A DNA stretch of 64,000 nt from Saccharina japonica (GCA_008828725.1 MEHQ01001058.1:442071-506070), one strand, 5' to 3'. Counted from the stretch's first letter, positions 35,167 through 46,078 are shown. The notes: generated by a model from the sequence alone, not told the origin. A program made the numbers and translations.

Positions 35167-36831
35167 ATAGTTGAACCAAATTCGTCCCCGGCCCCTTTTT
35201 GAAAGAAGACATCCAATAAATGGAACTCCCCAGGCGGCCTTACGTACACGATTCACGACACACCACAACGCTTTCATCACGTTATGGCTGGACTTCCTCA
35301 CGCCCTGCTGACCAAGTGGGCTACCCCGTTCGACCATGAAACAGCCAAGCTCCGAGGTTTCCGTGAGTAGAGGGGATTTCGAGCGGTTGTTGGCACGCTT
35401 GAGACATCTCGGTTCAGTGCTGCTGCACTGCTGCTTGCGGCTGCTGTTCAAATAGTTGCGAGTTTTGCGAGTAATTAATGTGATGCAGCAGAACCAGCAG
35501 CAGCATATATACGTAGAGCAGTGCAGCAGCAGTGGCTCCAGACCTCTACTACTGTATCTGCAGGAGTACACTATTGACAGAAGAAGGGTTCATGCTGTTG
35601 AAGTATTTCTCCCTCTCTGCCTATCTGTCTCTCTCTCTCTCTCTCGGTATCTCTGTCCCTCTGCGCTTTGGAATGTTACCGCGAGCACAACCAACTGCTG
35701 CTGTCGCTGCTTGCTGCTGTGCCGATGCTGCCGTTGTCGTTGTGGTGCGCCGTTGGTGCTGCTGTCCAGTGCCGCTGGGGCCTTTCCCCGACCACCTGAC
35801 GGAGGACAAGTGCTTGAAGCTACACGCCATCTATCGTGATGCTGTCCAAGTGAGATCCCAGAGTGTTGCATTCATCCATACGAGTACTATTAATAATAGT
35901 ACTCGTAGCACAGCAGGGAGACAGACGCTCGTGTGTATATATAATGCCCATGGGAAGTAGGGAACAGGCTGGGATATGCAAGCCACCTGGCAAGAAATCT
36001 ACCAGGTGCAGAGTAGAGTACTGCTGTAGTACTACTGCTTGCTGTGGTATTGAGTACTACTCGTACGCACGAGTGTATGATACCATAAGTACCTGGTAGT
36101 AAATACGAGTGCGGCAAGCTTAGTCAACTTTTTATTTCGTTCAGTGGCCTTCACAACAAGCATGGCTGCAGCTTTCCAGCAAGATGCTTCGTTTAAAACG
36201 TCAAATACCGTTTGCGGTTCGACCCTACACCCTACAACTATCTTCCCCCACGTATCGTATTTATGTGCAGGCGAGCAGCAGGTTTTAGAAATACGGGGCA
36301 AAGGCAGTCAATGGCCGTACGTCGCTATCCGTCATCCCGCCCACAGTCAGTGCCGTTACGGTAGCGTTGCCACGTTCAGTTGCGGACCCACGTAACGCCT
36401 GCTGGCGAGGCAGCGCGGAACCTTAAGCCCACCAATAGGGCAATTTTTAGATGCTACGGGACAGCTCACGCGGGGACTTTAATTACGCGGGCGAAGCCCG
36501 CGCAATACTCATGAAACTCCTGTTCTGGCAGGTTCAGGAGACAGCTCTTTTATGAGAATCCTCGGTAGACATCGATCGACAAATCCAACGACCCCGTCAT
36601 GAGCTCTGAACGGATCACGCTGGTTAATGGCTCCGACCCATCCTAGTCTTACAGTGCTCATACCTTGGTCGGTGATACGTGGCGTGGGCCGGTCAGGCGT
36701 CTGGTAAAAAAACATTCGGCCGCTGGTGTGTAGAAAACAGACGATGAAAAATCTTGATCACTCGCGGTTGCGCAAGAAAAATACCGTTTTTCATGTTTGA
36801 CATCGATCGACAAACACAGCGACTGCGTCAT
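35167..36831. other. Intergenic with weak coding hints
   Basis: Minus-strand frames at 35170-35420 read into the insertion site of the hAT-like element and could be a broken exon, but two frames compete. A plus-strand frame 36141-36395 follows a good acceptor (tttttatttcgttcag) and ends at TAA. It is unrecognised (contains HVSYLCAGEQQVLEIRGKG). A GCGGGC-GAA-GCCCGC hairpin lies at 36488-36502. A 31-base block starting catcgatcgacaaa occurs at 36570-36600 and again at 36801-36831. Confidence 0.35.
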
Positions 36832-37602
36832 NNNNNNNNNNNNNNNNNNNNNNNNNNNNNNNNNNNNNNNNNNNNNNNNNNNNNNNNNNNNNNNNNNNNN
36901 NNNNNNNNNNNNNNNNNNNNNNNNNNNNNNNNNNNNNNNNNNNNNNNNNNNNNNNNNNNNNNNNNNNNNNNNNNNNNNNNNNNNNNNNNNNNNNNNNNNN
37001 NNNNNNNNNNNNNNNNNNNNNNNNNNNNNNNNNNNNNNNNNNNNNNNNNNNNNNNNNNNNNNNNNNNNNNNNNNNNNNNNNNNNNNNNNNNNNNNNNNNN
37101 NNNNNNNNNNNNNNNNNNNNNNNNNNNNNNNNNNNNNNNNNNNNNNNNNNNNNNNNNNNNNNNNNNNNNNNNNNNNNNNNNNNNNNNNNNNNNNNNNNNN
37201 NNNNNNNNNNNNNNNNNNNNNNNNNNNNNNNNNNNNNNNNNNNNNNNNNNNNNNNNNNNNNNNNNNNNNNNNNNNNNNNNNNNNNNNNNNNNNNNNNNNN
37301 NNNNNNNNNNNNNNNNNNNNNNNNNNNNNNNNNNNNNNNNNNNNNNNNNNNNNNNNNNNNNNNNNNNNNNNNNNNNNNNNNNNNNNNNNNNNNNNNNNNN
37401 NNNNNNNNNNNNNNNNNNNNNNNNNNNNNNNNNNNNNNNNNNNNNNNNNNNNNNNNNNNNNNNNNNNNNNNNNNNNNNNNNNNNNNNNNNNNNNNNNNNN
37501 NNNNNNNNNNNNNNNNNNNNNNNNNNNNNNNNNNNNNNNNNNNNNNNNNNNNNNNNNNNNNNNNNNNNNNNNNNNNNNNNNNNNNNNNNNNNNNNNNNNN
37601 NN
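36832..37602. other. Assembly gap (771 N)
   Basis: A run of N. The right edge is inside a 9-bp tandem array, so the true array length is unknown. Long ORFs that cross it are artefacts. Confidence 1.
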
Positions 37603-37823
37603 ATGATCTGTATGATCTGTATGATCTGTATGATCTGTATGATCTGTATGGTCTAGATCTGTATGATCTGTATGATCTGTATGATCTGTATGATCTGTAT
37701 GATCTGTATGGTCTGTATGATCTGTATGATCTGTATGGTCTGTATGATCTGTATGATCTGTATGATCTGTATGGTCTGTATGATCTGTATGATCTGTATG
37801 GTCTGTATGGTCTGTATGGTCTA
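37603..37823 (+). repeat. 9-bp tandem array ATGATCTGT (truncated by the gap)
   Basis: Some 25 units of ATGATCTGT with ATGGTCTGT variants. On the minus strand it translates as repeated Asp-His-Thr, which is only a consequence of the 9-base period. Confidence 0.95.
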
Positions 37824-38348
37824 GCTCATCTTTCCTGGTGGGGGCCATACGATCTCCATGATCTACAATAGGACAAGTTTCCTGGGTTGGATCTGTTCTA
37901 CGAATACAGATCCTGCACATCACCTCGGAACGGCCGGTTAGGATCTAGATGATCTAGATGATCTAGATTGTGATCTTAATCCGGCGTGTACAGGTTGCCA
38001 ATGGTGTAACTGCCGCAGCCTTAGAAGGCGGAATCTATCTTCTCTACCCCGCCACACCGATAAGGTGCACCGTCGGCGCTTGACCCTCGCGACGCCAAAA
38101 AGCGGTACCCTTCGCGCGTGCCTGATGGTCGTGTCGCCCCACGAGGCTATGCAGACGGCGCACCACCCTGCGGAGCTTCAGCGCTTCACTTTCTCAAAAT
38201 TCAATACAGGCAGTAGAATAATGATATTGGGCCAAAGAATCGCGCATCGCGTCGACCTCATGTGCTCTGCCGAGTTTCGCTTTATCCCCTGACCCCTGAA
38301 CCCCCGCGCCTCCGTACGAACGCGTGACCCGTTGTCTCCTTCCGCCAG
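37824..38348. other. Upstream of the 38349 exon; GATC-rich repeats
   Basis: It has short gatctagatgatctagat runs at 37940-37970. The pyrimidine tract and CAG that end at 38348 form a strong 3' splice site. Other frames are not recognised. Confidence 0.4.
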
Positions 38349-38450
38349 CAAACCGAAGAGCTCGAGGGCATCGTTGCCTCAAAGCTGAAGGAACTCAAGC
38401 GGAAGCGGAGCCGCGGCACCAACAGCAGCAGCAACAACAACAACAGCACC

Positions 38451-38482
<32 letters not shown>

Positions 38483-38876
38483 CAACACCAGTAACAGCAA
38501 CACCAACAACATCAAAAACAACAACAGTAACAGCAGCAGCAACAACAACAACAACAACAACAACCCGGTCGGCTGGGTCGAGGCCCGTAGCGAGGGGGAG
38601 AGCCGCAACCCCCCAGCCAAGCACAAGCAGCAACCGCTGAAGAAAAAGGACCGTGCTCGAGCGGGGGGGGCTGGAGGGACGGGGGGGGCGGGAGGGATAG
38701 GGGGACCGGGGACGGCGGGAGACAGTCAGCACAACAAGCGCCGAAAGGGGTCTTCCGGCAAGGAGAGCAAGAGGTGCGAAAAGGCATTCGGAGGGGGGGG
38801 GGGGGGCCGGGGGCACGGTTACAACCCCCTGGCTACAATTAGCACGTTTTTTTTTTTGTTTTTTTTCGGTTTCTAG
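38349..38876 (+). CDS. Low-complexity basic exon, possibly upstream exon of the SGF29-like gene
   Basis: A strong acceptor (ttgtctccttccgccag) ends at 38348. The open frame then reads QTEELEGIVASKLKELKRKR, a short amphipathic and basic stretch. An Asn/Ser/Thr tract encoded by AAC/ACC repeats follows, then GWVEARSEGESRNPPAKHKQ, a Gly-rich part and NKRRKGSSGKESKR. It stays open to TAG at 38874-38876. A donor-like AG/gtgcga lies at 38773-38774, so it could be internal. It lies on the same strand as the Tudor exons 3.6 kb downstream. SGF29 proteins have a coiled-coil N terminus and a basic linker before the Tudors, so membership is plausible, but the phase link to 42462 is not resolved. Confidence 0.45.
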
Positions 38877-38939
38877 GGCAGGGTTTGGTGGTATACTGCT
38901 GCTGTAGTTGGTATACTGCCATGTCACCCTGTGTCGCCC

Positions 38940-39100
38940 CTGCTGTAGGAAGTTTAGGAGTTCGAACCTTTGTGAAGGCTTGTCCTTACGTGGATGAAAA
39001 GTGCGAGAGCGAGTTTAGCAAAGTTAAAGTTGAATGACGATCGACGACCAGTGGGAATGCTGAATGAACCCTATATATTCGCGATAAACAGGAAGGCATG
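38940..39100 (+). repeat. tRNA-derived SINE-like element, partial copy
   Basis: A box-B-like gagttcgaacc (38955) precedes a body (gcgagagcgagtttagcaaa, then gatcgacga, ggaatgctgaa and tcgcgataaa). The body aligns in the same order with 56830-57000. Confidence 0.55.
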
Positions 39101-39705
39101 TATATACCGGGGAGGACAAGGGAAGACACCTTGTGGCCACGACTTGTTCAGAAGGTCGCCGAAGCGTAGATGCTAAAACCCGAGTGGCACTGAAACGTAA
39201 AAGGGATGAACTAAAACTCACAATGACTCCATACCTCGGACAGATGATGATCTATCTATCTATATATTTATCTATATACCTGTCTATCTATCTAGCGTAG
39301 ATGATCTAGTTCCTCGCCTGCCGTTGCGAGAGGTTGTGCAGGATATTTACAGTACAGATCCAACCCAGGAAACATGTGCTACTCCGTAGATACTACAGAT
39401 CATACGGGTCCCACCCGGCAACATGAGCTAGATCATACAGATCATACAAGATTGGGAATAAATCTGCCTTGAAAGGTCTACTGCTTATATAGATCATGCA
39501 GTGGGAGTGGTCTAGTAGATGTCTACGATGATCTGTGCGAGGTGTGACATGAGTCTGTCGGTGGTAGCGTGCGTATGGTACGCAGGCTTACGTAGTTTCT
39601 TGTTTGTTGTTCTGGTGGCCTTGCCGTAAGCAGCTGGTGGCGATCCGATGCCACCCGTTCCAGCACGGCCCCTCAACCACCTTTCACGTGGGAACATGGT
39701 ACTGT
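39101..39705. other. Intergenic, GATC- and TATC-rich
   Basis: (TATC)n runs at 39250-39300 and repeated agatcatac near 39390-39450. No gene. Confidence 0.5.
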
Positions 39706-39851
39706 TGCGGGGGACGATACCAGGGTAGTAAATAGGACCTACGGTGCACCCAAAAGCCTATACGAGTACATTTGTCTGTTTTTACGAACAATACTTGGTT
39801 GTATTTACTGGTATTTACTGGTATTTACTGGTATTTACTATGCTCCCCCGT
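39706..39851. mobile_element. Short TIR element, CGGGGG...TAAATAGGACC type, copy 2
   Basis: The left end TGCGGGGGACGATACCAGGG with TAGTAAATAGGACC faces the right end TATTTACTGGTATTTACTAT plus GCTCCCCCGTAA. A 12-base unit (GGTATTTACT) is amplified three times in the right arm. Confidence 0.55.
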
Positions 39852-39853
39852 AA

Positions 39854-40192
39854 TAATCGTAGTGATCAGAACCAAAAAGGGGTTTGTGTAAACATAGGGG
39901 GGGATACATTGTTTTTGGGCCCATCGTTGGTTGGGTTTACTATGTATTACTAATCGTAGTGATGAGAACCAAAAAGGGGTTTGTGTAAACATAGAGGGGG
40001 ATACATTGTTTTTGGGCCCATCGTTGGTTGGGTTTACTATGTATTACTATGTATTACTATGTGTTACTATGTATTACTATGTAATACTATGTATTACTAT
40101 GTATTGCTATGTATTGCTATGTATTACTATGTATTACTATGTATTACTATGTATTACTATGTATTACTATGTATTACTATGTATTGCTATGG
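39854..40192 (+). repeat. 99-bp direct duplication followed by (TATGTATTAC)n
   Basis: Two nearly identical copies start at atcgtagtgat (about 39856 and 39955). Each ends in gggtttactatgtattacta. The 10-base end unit is then repeated about 15 times up to 40192. A diverged single copy of the 99-bp unit lies at 44397-44485. Confidence 0.9.
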
Positions 40193-42012
40193 CCCCTCGC
40201 ATTATTAATAGGAACAAGCGGTAGATTGTGGTAGCCACATTTGCGACGTTCCGATCCTGCGGAGGGATTCTGCACCCCTGATATGGTGGACGGTCGTACA
40301 TAGTGTCTACCTGGTATACAGTATATTAATTGGAGTACTTGGTGTCATGTCATCGTCAATAATATCGGCGCCGTGGGGCGATTTGTTTTTGCGCGCGCTT
40401 TGCTTTGCGTCCCTCAAGCTTGTGTCGGTGGAAAATTAAGTCAGCCTCGATTTATGGCGCTTTTTGATTCGGATGCGCAGGTCCTCTCAGCAGTGGCCTG
40501 CCTGGTCCACTCGCACGCCCAAGACCGGAGACCAGGTGCCCGAAACAAACCCCTTGAATTATCGCGGAAGATATACGTACATCTACTGTAGTTAGTCATG
40601 TCCACATATATGTGTATATATCCGCCGGGCGAGTGCCCCTGAAAAAAATCGTGCAATAAAAACGTGTGTATTTGTAGCGCTGCAAACATACGACCAGGTG
40701 CCCAACAAGCCCTCCTTGATTTTCTCGCAGTACAAGTATAAACGTGTGAATGTTAATAGTAGCCATGTACACATGCGATAGTGATCGGGTTCGGTCTCAT
40801 GTTGACCACTTTTAGACATCGACATCTACAGCAGCAGGTGTTGTGCAATCGCTGCATAGCAAGGTGTAAATCGTAATGCATGTTTTCACCGCCCGGCTTT
40901 CCTTGGGGAGGCTGCTGTTGGGTGTGACTTGAGCGCGGCCTCTCTGGGCCTATTCTACGTGCTTGGGAGTTTTTGATGGCAGGGTGCGATGCGGTGCGCG
41001 GCGGTGCGGTACGGTTCGGCACGGTGCCGTGTGGTGCGGTACGGTACGGTAGGGTACGGGACGGGGCGGTGCGGTGCGGTGCTCCTTCCATAGGTCTGAA
41101 CAACGAGCTTTGGCGGGGGAGGGCGAAGGTACTGCGGCTACATCGGGCTCGATTGCCCCCCCGCCGTTTTTTTTTCCTGCATGGTACCGCACAGGCCACC
41201 TATTTAACAGTAAGAAACAGGAATGCCGGCTCAGGCTGGTTGTCGTATTTGACAAGGAGTGCTTTCTTCACCAAATTCAGTACAACGGCTCCCGAATTTC
41301 TTGTATTTTCTGTAAATCTCAGCCTGGATTACGTAGTGTTTGTTTGTTTTAATAGGCGTACTATGCTGTACCGCTATCACCGGCAATATAGTCCCCGCTT
41401 GGCATTCATATCAGGGTCCAAACGGTGATTATATTCACAAACAAATCGGTAACTGTAAAGCGTCGTGCCTGCCTGTGTGTTTCGTGTGAGCTGGCCACGC
41501 GTATCTACTACATACTACATACAGCAGTATCAATGCCACCTGCACAGTCAGAAGTGTTACAAAAAAACACGAATTTCGACGAAATTCTCGATTTCACAGC
41601 GATAAAGGCTTCATCAGCCCCGAATCGTTACTTCTGAGCAGTAGTGATCGAAATGAAAAAAGTTTGGTGAATACTGAATAGCCTCGCAGGCCCCAGAGGT
41701 ACATGTGAAATGTGAACCCCCCTGCCCTTCGCACGACACGTACGAGAAGAAGTAGAAACGTACGGCAAAACGGTTTACGCTGACTCGCGTCTACTTGATA
41801 TATCACTCCAAACCATGATCGCCCCGACGGTCTAGTGGTACCCTCGAATTCTACTAAGGTTTGGTTCTGGGGTTCGAATCCCACGCGGGTGGTATTTTTG
41901 CCCCTCTGCAAGCGCAGCCCACCGCACGCCAACAGTACGTAGTGGACAAGACATCTTCAATATGAAGACAGCAGCAACACAATCAACAACAACAACAAGC
42001 TGGCCTCTGAAG
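40193..42012. other. Intron or intergenic; contains a (GGTGC)n array and a tRNA-like sequence
   Basis: A GGTGC/GGTAC pentanucleotide array spans 40984-41090. A tRNA-like segment is listed separately. If the exon at 38349 belongs to the SGF29-like gene, this is intron. Confidence 0.4.
41821..41893 (+). other. Degenerate tRNA-like sequence (pol III boxes A and B)
   Basis: A box A-like cggtctagtggta and a perfect box B (gggttcgaatccc) are spaced as in a tRNA, and the 5' part resembles tRNA-Pro or tRNA-Glu. The anticodon and acceptor stems do not pair and two T-stem pairs are lost. It is therefore a tRNA relic or SINE head, not a working tRNA. Confidence 0.5.
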
Positions 42013-42095
42013 TACCACTCTGGTCGGGATTATAATCCCCGTTTGATATCCGCACCATAGTCCAAACGGTTCTTATATTATCGGCCAGAGTGGTA
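42013..42095. mobile_element. Tiny MITE, copy 2 (83 bp)
   Basis: TACCACTCTGGTCGGGATTA faces the reverse complement of TACCACTCTGGCCGATAATA. The internal ccaaacggttcttatatt matches the copy at 25230-25314. Confidence 0.8.
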
Positions 42096-42461
42096 CGTAT
42101 TGAAACCCCTTGTGGACTGTGCCCACGTTTAGGGGGACAAAATATACTTACAATTTGTGGGGGATAACTGTTGCTGTAACAACGTTAATAACATCCCCTA
42201 GTCATTTGTACGCTACGAGCGCTGCGCTAGCGGCTATAGTACGAGACATCACCAGAGCGGCATGTCGTAGCTTCGGCAGTCCCGGCATCCACCGATCTCA
42301 GCGCCATCGTCCGTCCGTCATACATACATACATGCATGCCCCGATCGAGACGTTGGCGTCCCTCCGTCTTACGTGGATACATATGTTGGCACTGCTAACC
42401 CAAACCGCTACTTATGCATGTGTTCATGTATGTATGTATGTATGTATGTATGTATTCGCAG

Positions 42462-42581
42462 GTGGCCGCGAAGGTGGAAGAAGAGGCGCTGTGGATCCTC
42501 GCTACGGTCGAAAAGCACAACGAAAAGAAAGGCATTTTTGTCGTCGTGGACGATGACGCCGGAGAAGACAAGCGCAGGCGC
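42462..42581 (+). CDS. SGF29: SGF29-like gene, Tudor 1 exon
   Basis: The acceptor tgtattcgcag ends at 42461. The exon encodes VAAKVEEEALWILATVEKHN then EKKGIFVVVDDDAGEDKRRR (40 residues). It ends in phase 0 before gttata, a weak donor. This is the start of the first Tudor of SGF29 (family pattern VAAkV....WILAxV........Y.VdD.dEe...), the SAGA subunit that reads H3K4me3 in the nucleus. The Asp cluster DDD-AGED fits the acidic residues that, in the human protein, contact the H3 N terminus. The phase joins exactly to the exon at 43675. Confidence 0.85.
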
Positions 42582-42613
42582 GTTATATATATAGATATAC
42601 ATATATACGTTTT

Positions 42614-42742
42614 TTTCGTAGCCCTTTTTTTCTCCTGCAAAAATTTTATGCCATGCTAATTTTCCAAGAAATATATGTGTATATTCGTAGCCCTTTTTTT
42701 CTCCTGCAAAAACTTTATGCCATGCTAATTTTTCAAGAAAGT
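42614..42742 (+). repeat. Direct duplication in the SGF29 intron
   Basis: A block of about 58 bases (ttcgtagccctttttttctc, then tgcaaaaa, tttatgccatgctaattt, caagaaa) occurs twice with a period of 69-70 bases. Confidence 0.85.
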
Positions 42743-43279
42743 TGTCCCCGAAAACGTGGTGGGTGCAGTTCTGAAAAGGCTGAGAGAGGCCGCCGCCTCC
42801 GCCTTCGGGAAACCCCAATGTCGCTTGCTCTGTTGTTGTGCGTGTGTTTTGTTCTTTGAGGGATCGTCTACCGTGTCACATGTAGAAGAGAATGTTCGAA
42901 CCTATCCAAACCGGTCGAACCCACAGCTGACGTATACGTACACGAGGTGTACTTCCTACCATTATGTATATAATTAAATATACCTGGTAAGAAATTCCGG
43001 TTTCGAGTTGGACGTGTGATCTCCGGTTGTTCCGCCGGAAGCGGTAGGGCTATATAGCGCCGACGCGAGACTGCCCTCGCCGTTCTCTGCGAGCAACTGT
43101 CGTTGTCGACCGCGGCAGGTTTATTTCGAACGAGATGCCCATGTTCACTCCTCGCAAGCACGGCGTCGTGATCGCAGTTTGGCTGCGGCTCTGTGCGAGC
43201 TACGTACCGGTGACGAAGATGTCGAGGTGGTGGCCAGTTCGAGCCTTTCGTTATTTTTCCGCCAGGGGGCAAGCAGTTC

Positions 43280-43444
43280 AACAATCGAAGTACCAACAAC
43301 GCTGTCGACTGATGAACCCGCAATGCGCCCCGCCCTCCCCCCCCCACCCATCCCCCCCCCCCCCCCCCCCAACAATCGAAGTACCAACAACGCTGTCGAC
43401 TGATGAACCCGCAATGCGCCCCGCCCTCCCCCCCCCACCCATCC
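43280..43444 (+). repeat. Identical 74-bp duplication separated by poly(C)
   Basis: 43280-43353 and 43371-43444 are the same 74 bases (starting aacaatcgaagtaccaacaa and ending cccacccatcc), with a C tract between them. The near-identity indicates a recent event or an assembly artefact. Confidence 0.9.
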
Positions 43445-43674
43445 TCTGCAACCACCGCCTCCTCTGGTAACTCCAGCTTGAGGCCGCAAGTAGTACCCTT
43501 GCAACGCCCGATCCGTTCCAACGAAAACTGGGGTTGCCACGTGACACGTCTATGCAGTGCTAAAGTGTCTCCATAAGCCGACTGTTTGTCGTGACTATGC
43601 TGGATACTTCCGTGACCCCCCCCCCCCTCTATTGGGCTTCATTCTCTGGTTTTCCTTTTCGTGCAAGCAGGCAG

Positions 43675-43827
43675 TTCAAGTTGAGGAGGAGCAACATCTT
43701 GACGCTGCCCCGACCAGAAGAAGCGTCCGGCGCCATATTTCCCGTGGGGTCTCGGGTCATGACCCTGTACCCGCAAACCACGACCTTCTATCCCGCCACC
43801 ATCAGCGGGCCTTTCGTGGAAGGGAGG
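43675..43827 (+). CDS. SGF29: SGF29-like gene, inter-Tudor and Tudor 2 exon
   Basis: The acceptor gcaagcaggcag ends at 43674. The exon encodes FKLRRSNILTLPRPEEASGA, IFPVGSRVMTLYPQTTTFYP and ATISGPFVEGR (51 residues) and ends in phase 0 at a good donor, gtgagg. The block FPVGSRVxxLYPQTTTFYPA is the SGF29 signature. In human SGF29 the Tyr of LYP and the Tyr of FYR belong to the aromatic cage for trimethylated H3K4, and both are kept here (LYP, FYP). FKLRRSNILTLP corresponds to the family's HxLSRRRVIPLP. Confidence 0.9.
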
Positions 43828-44078
43828 GTGAGGGAGTGTTTGCTCGGCGCTTGCACGGTGTTTCCTCGAAATGTCACGGTCGCGGCATCTTGGTCGCACG
43901 CACGCGCTAAAAATATAATAGGCCTAGAAAATTTCGCGTTTTTGTTGTTTTTTCGTCTCTGCTGCTGCTGCTGCTGCTGCTATCGTATACCAGGTGTGTT
44001 TTTGAATCCTTCCTATGTATCCAAACTGTACCTGTTTTTGGTCTCTAAGGACCTATTTTTTGGCCCCTTCCCTACTTT

Positions 44079-44166
44079 TAACCCTTATAATACTGAAAAA
44101 AAATGTCCCACACCAATTCCGAGTAGGATGTCCCCAAAAAACATAGTTGCAGTTCTTAACGGGTTA
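44079..44166. mobile_element. TAACCC-ended MITE, diverged copy
   Basis: It starts TAACCCTTATAATACTG and ends GTTGCAGTTCTTAACGGGTTA. The right end and the internal gtccccaaaa match the better copy at 61686-61780. Confidence 0.5.
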
Positions 44167-45299
44167 CGTCTGAAGTATCCCAGAAACAAACATGCCTCCA
44201 TACGACCCTGAATGCTAACACCTAGCGAACAAGATAGGGCTACAGTAGAAGCTCGGGGTTCCGTGTGAATTAGAAACTCGCTTCGCTCGCAATAATTACG
44301 GTAGTGAGCAGGAAAACGCCTCCGAAACCTTGTCCCCATAACGCGGCAAAAAATCCGATTTCCCCCGAAAAAGCAATTTCGGGGGAACATTGTAGTAATA
44401 GTAATCATAACCAAATGTGGTGTGGAAACGTAGGGGGGTACGTGGTTTTTGACCCCTTCGTGGGTCCTGATAATATACTAGTATTACTATGCCCCCCCAT
44501 ACTAGGTGAAAAATTAGGTGTGGAAACCCTGTCGGCATCCCGGCTGACTTGGTGGAACCCGGTCGATCATGACAATGTGCCGTGTCGTGGTGGCGGAAGG
44601 ATCCTGGCAGGAACGAAAAATACCTCGAAAGTATTTATTGTTTCTTGTTTGTAACGAGGCGTTCGATTGTTCCTGTTGGTGTTTGTTGAGCATGTAGCGG
44701 CAGAGCTTTCGGACTGCGTAAGGAAGGCTACGTACTGACTCCCCCGTCTACTCGTACTACGTGGACATTTTTGTTTGGCATTCCTGGAGATAGAGGGAGA
44801 GAAGAAAGATTGGCGACGGCGCCCGCCCCCTTCAAGCATCTCCCATCCATCTATCCATGGCATTCTATCCGTCGGGGGAGAGGCTGCCAGTGGGGCGTTA
44901 CGTTCTGGCCCGTCTTTTAACGCCGCGTTTACCGGGAGGTGCCCATTGTTGCCCTTCGCTCGCGGCGTCACGTTACGTCTCACCCCCTACGCTGGCGCTT
45001 GACGGCACGCCCACCCCCCCTCTCCACAAGCGTACAGGGTTGTTGCTCATGGCACACTTGTCAAATAAAATCACCCCAAAAAATCATCGCAGCCTTACGA
45101 TTTATATCACTCACCGTCTGTTCGCGCCCAGAGCCTCTTTTTTTAACCTGATGTGTCACAATCTTGCCCCAGAGGTTGTTTTCACGTTAACTCATCGCCC
45201 AAAACACAGTCCGTCAGTGTCAGACCCCGAACCTGCATGCATCACGTATGGTGTACCACTTAGCGTCAGCGTCAAACCCGGCTTGCGTTGCCCCCCCCA

Positions 45300-45522
45300 C
45301 CTCATCATGCGGTTTTTAGTAGGATGCAGCTCGCCCTTCATGCGAGTCGCCGAGCACTTCACGCTTCACGGCGCTTCTTGCTTGGTGCAAGCAATGTCTG
45401 CCCGGTCGGTGAAAACCCGACGTTGCTCCGTCCCGGCATTGTAGGGATGCGAGGGTCTATAGTCATACCACTACGGCCATGCCTGACAACGAGTACCCCC
45501 CCCCCCCCCCCCCCCCCCCCAC
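45300..45522 (+). repeat. Poly(C)-tailed repeat family A copy with about 25 C
   Basis: It contains tttttagtaggatgcagctc, tggtgcaagcaatgtctgcc, cggtgaaaacccgacgttgc and ctacggccatgcctgaca in the family order. It ends in the longest C run of the window (45497-45520). It lies within the last SGF29 intron. Confidence 0.9.
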
Positions 45523-45778
45523 CGCATAAATATATTAAATTTAGTTATTAGTCGCGTTGGGCGTCGGTTGGCAACGACGCCTGTAAAACACGCACTCGCT
45601 GCGCGTAAGCTAGACAACCAGGGTGGGCGTTTTTTTTTTTTTTTTTTGGCGGTCACCAAAGCTGGCGGTCGAGTACATCATTTGTGCGGGTGGAGAACCT
45701 TTGTTCCGCACAAGGGGGAATGGTCGTATCACGTAGTGTTAAAATGGTAAGGCATCCGCGAGCAGTTTACATAGTAAA

Positions 45779-46050
45779 CCATTCTGTCTCCGGAAGTGGC
45801 CACACCAGAAATTAAATTAACTCATTGAAGCTGTCGTCCACATGCAAGTCCGCCTCAGATGGCGGTTCTTAGCAGGATGAGCTCACCCTCCATGCGACTC
45901 GCCCATACCTCACGGCGTTTCGCGCTTGGTGCAAGTAATGTCTGGCTGGTTGTGAAAACCCAACGCGCTCCGTCCCGGCATTGTAGGATGCAGGGTCTAT
46001 GGTCATATGACTACGGCCGTGCACAACATGAGTACACCCCCCCCCCCCCA
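45779..46050 (+). repeat. Poly(C)-tailed repeat family A, nearly full-length copy
   Basis: From attctgtctccggaagtggc through ggcggttcttagcaggatga and tggtgcaagtaatgtctggc to tgcacaacatgagtaca and C-rich tract 46036-46050. It has the same length and order as the copy at 2017-2321. Confidence 0.9.
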
Positions 46051-46078
46051 CCCCCCCGCGCGCGCCCCTCCTGTGGCG

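Noticed and set aside
36658..37923. 421-residue minus-strand ORF with Asp-His-Thr repeats
   Set aside because: It crosses 771 unknown bases and a 9-bp satellite, so it is not evidence of a gene.
40950..41255. Minus-strand ORF with RTAPPRPVPYRTVPH repeats
   Set aside because: It is a translation of the GGTGC pentanucleotide array.
41821..41893. Functional tRNA gene
   Set aside because: Box B is perfect, but the acceptor, anticodon and part of the T stem do not pair, so it is only tRNA-like.
42868..43521. 217-residue minus-strand ORF
   Set aside because: It is antisense to an intron with an identical 74-bp duplication and poly(C). The Gly-rich repeats derive from those tracts.
43868..44211. 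Extension of the Tudor-2 reading frame to 44211
   Set aside because: The frame continues past the gtgagg donor into intron repeats. The last exon at 46216 fits in phase and completes the Tudor, so the read-through is not coding.
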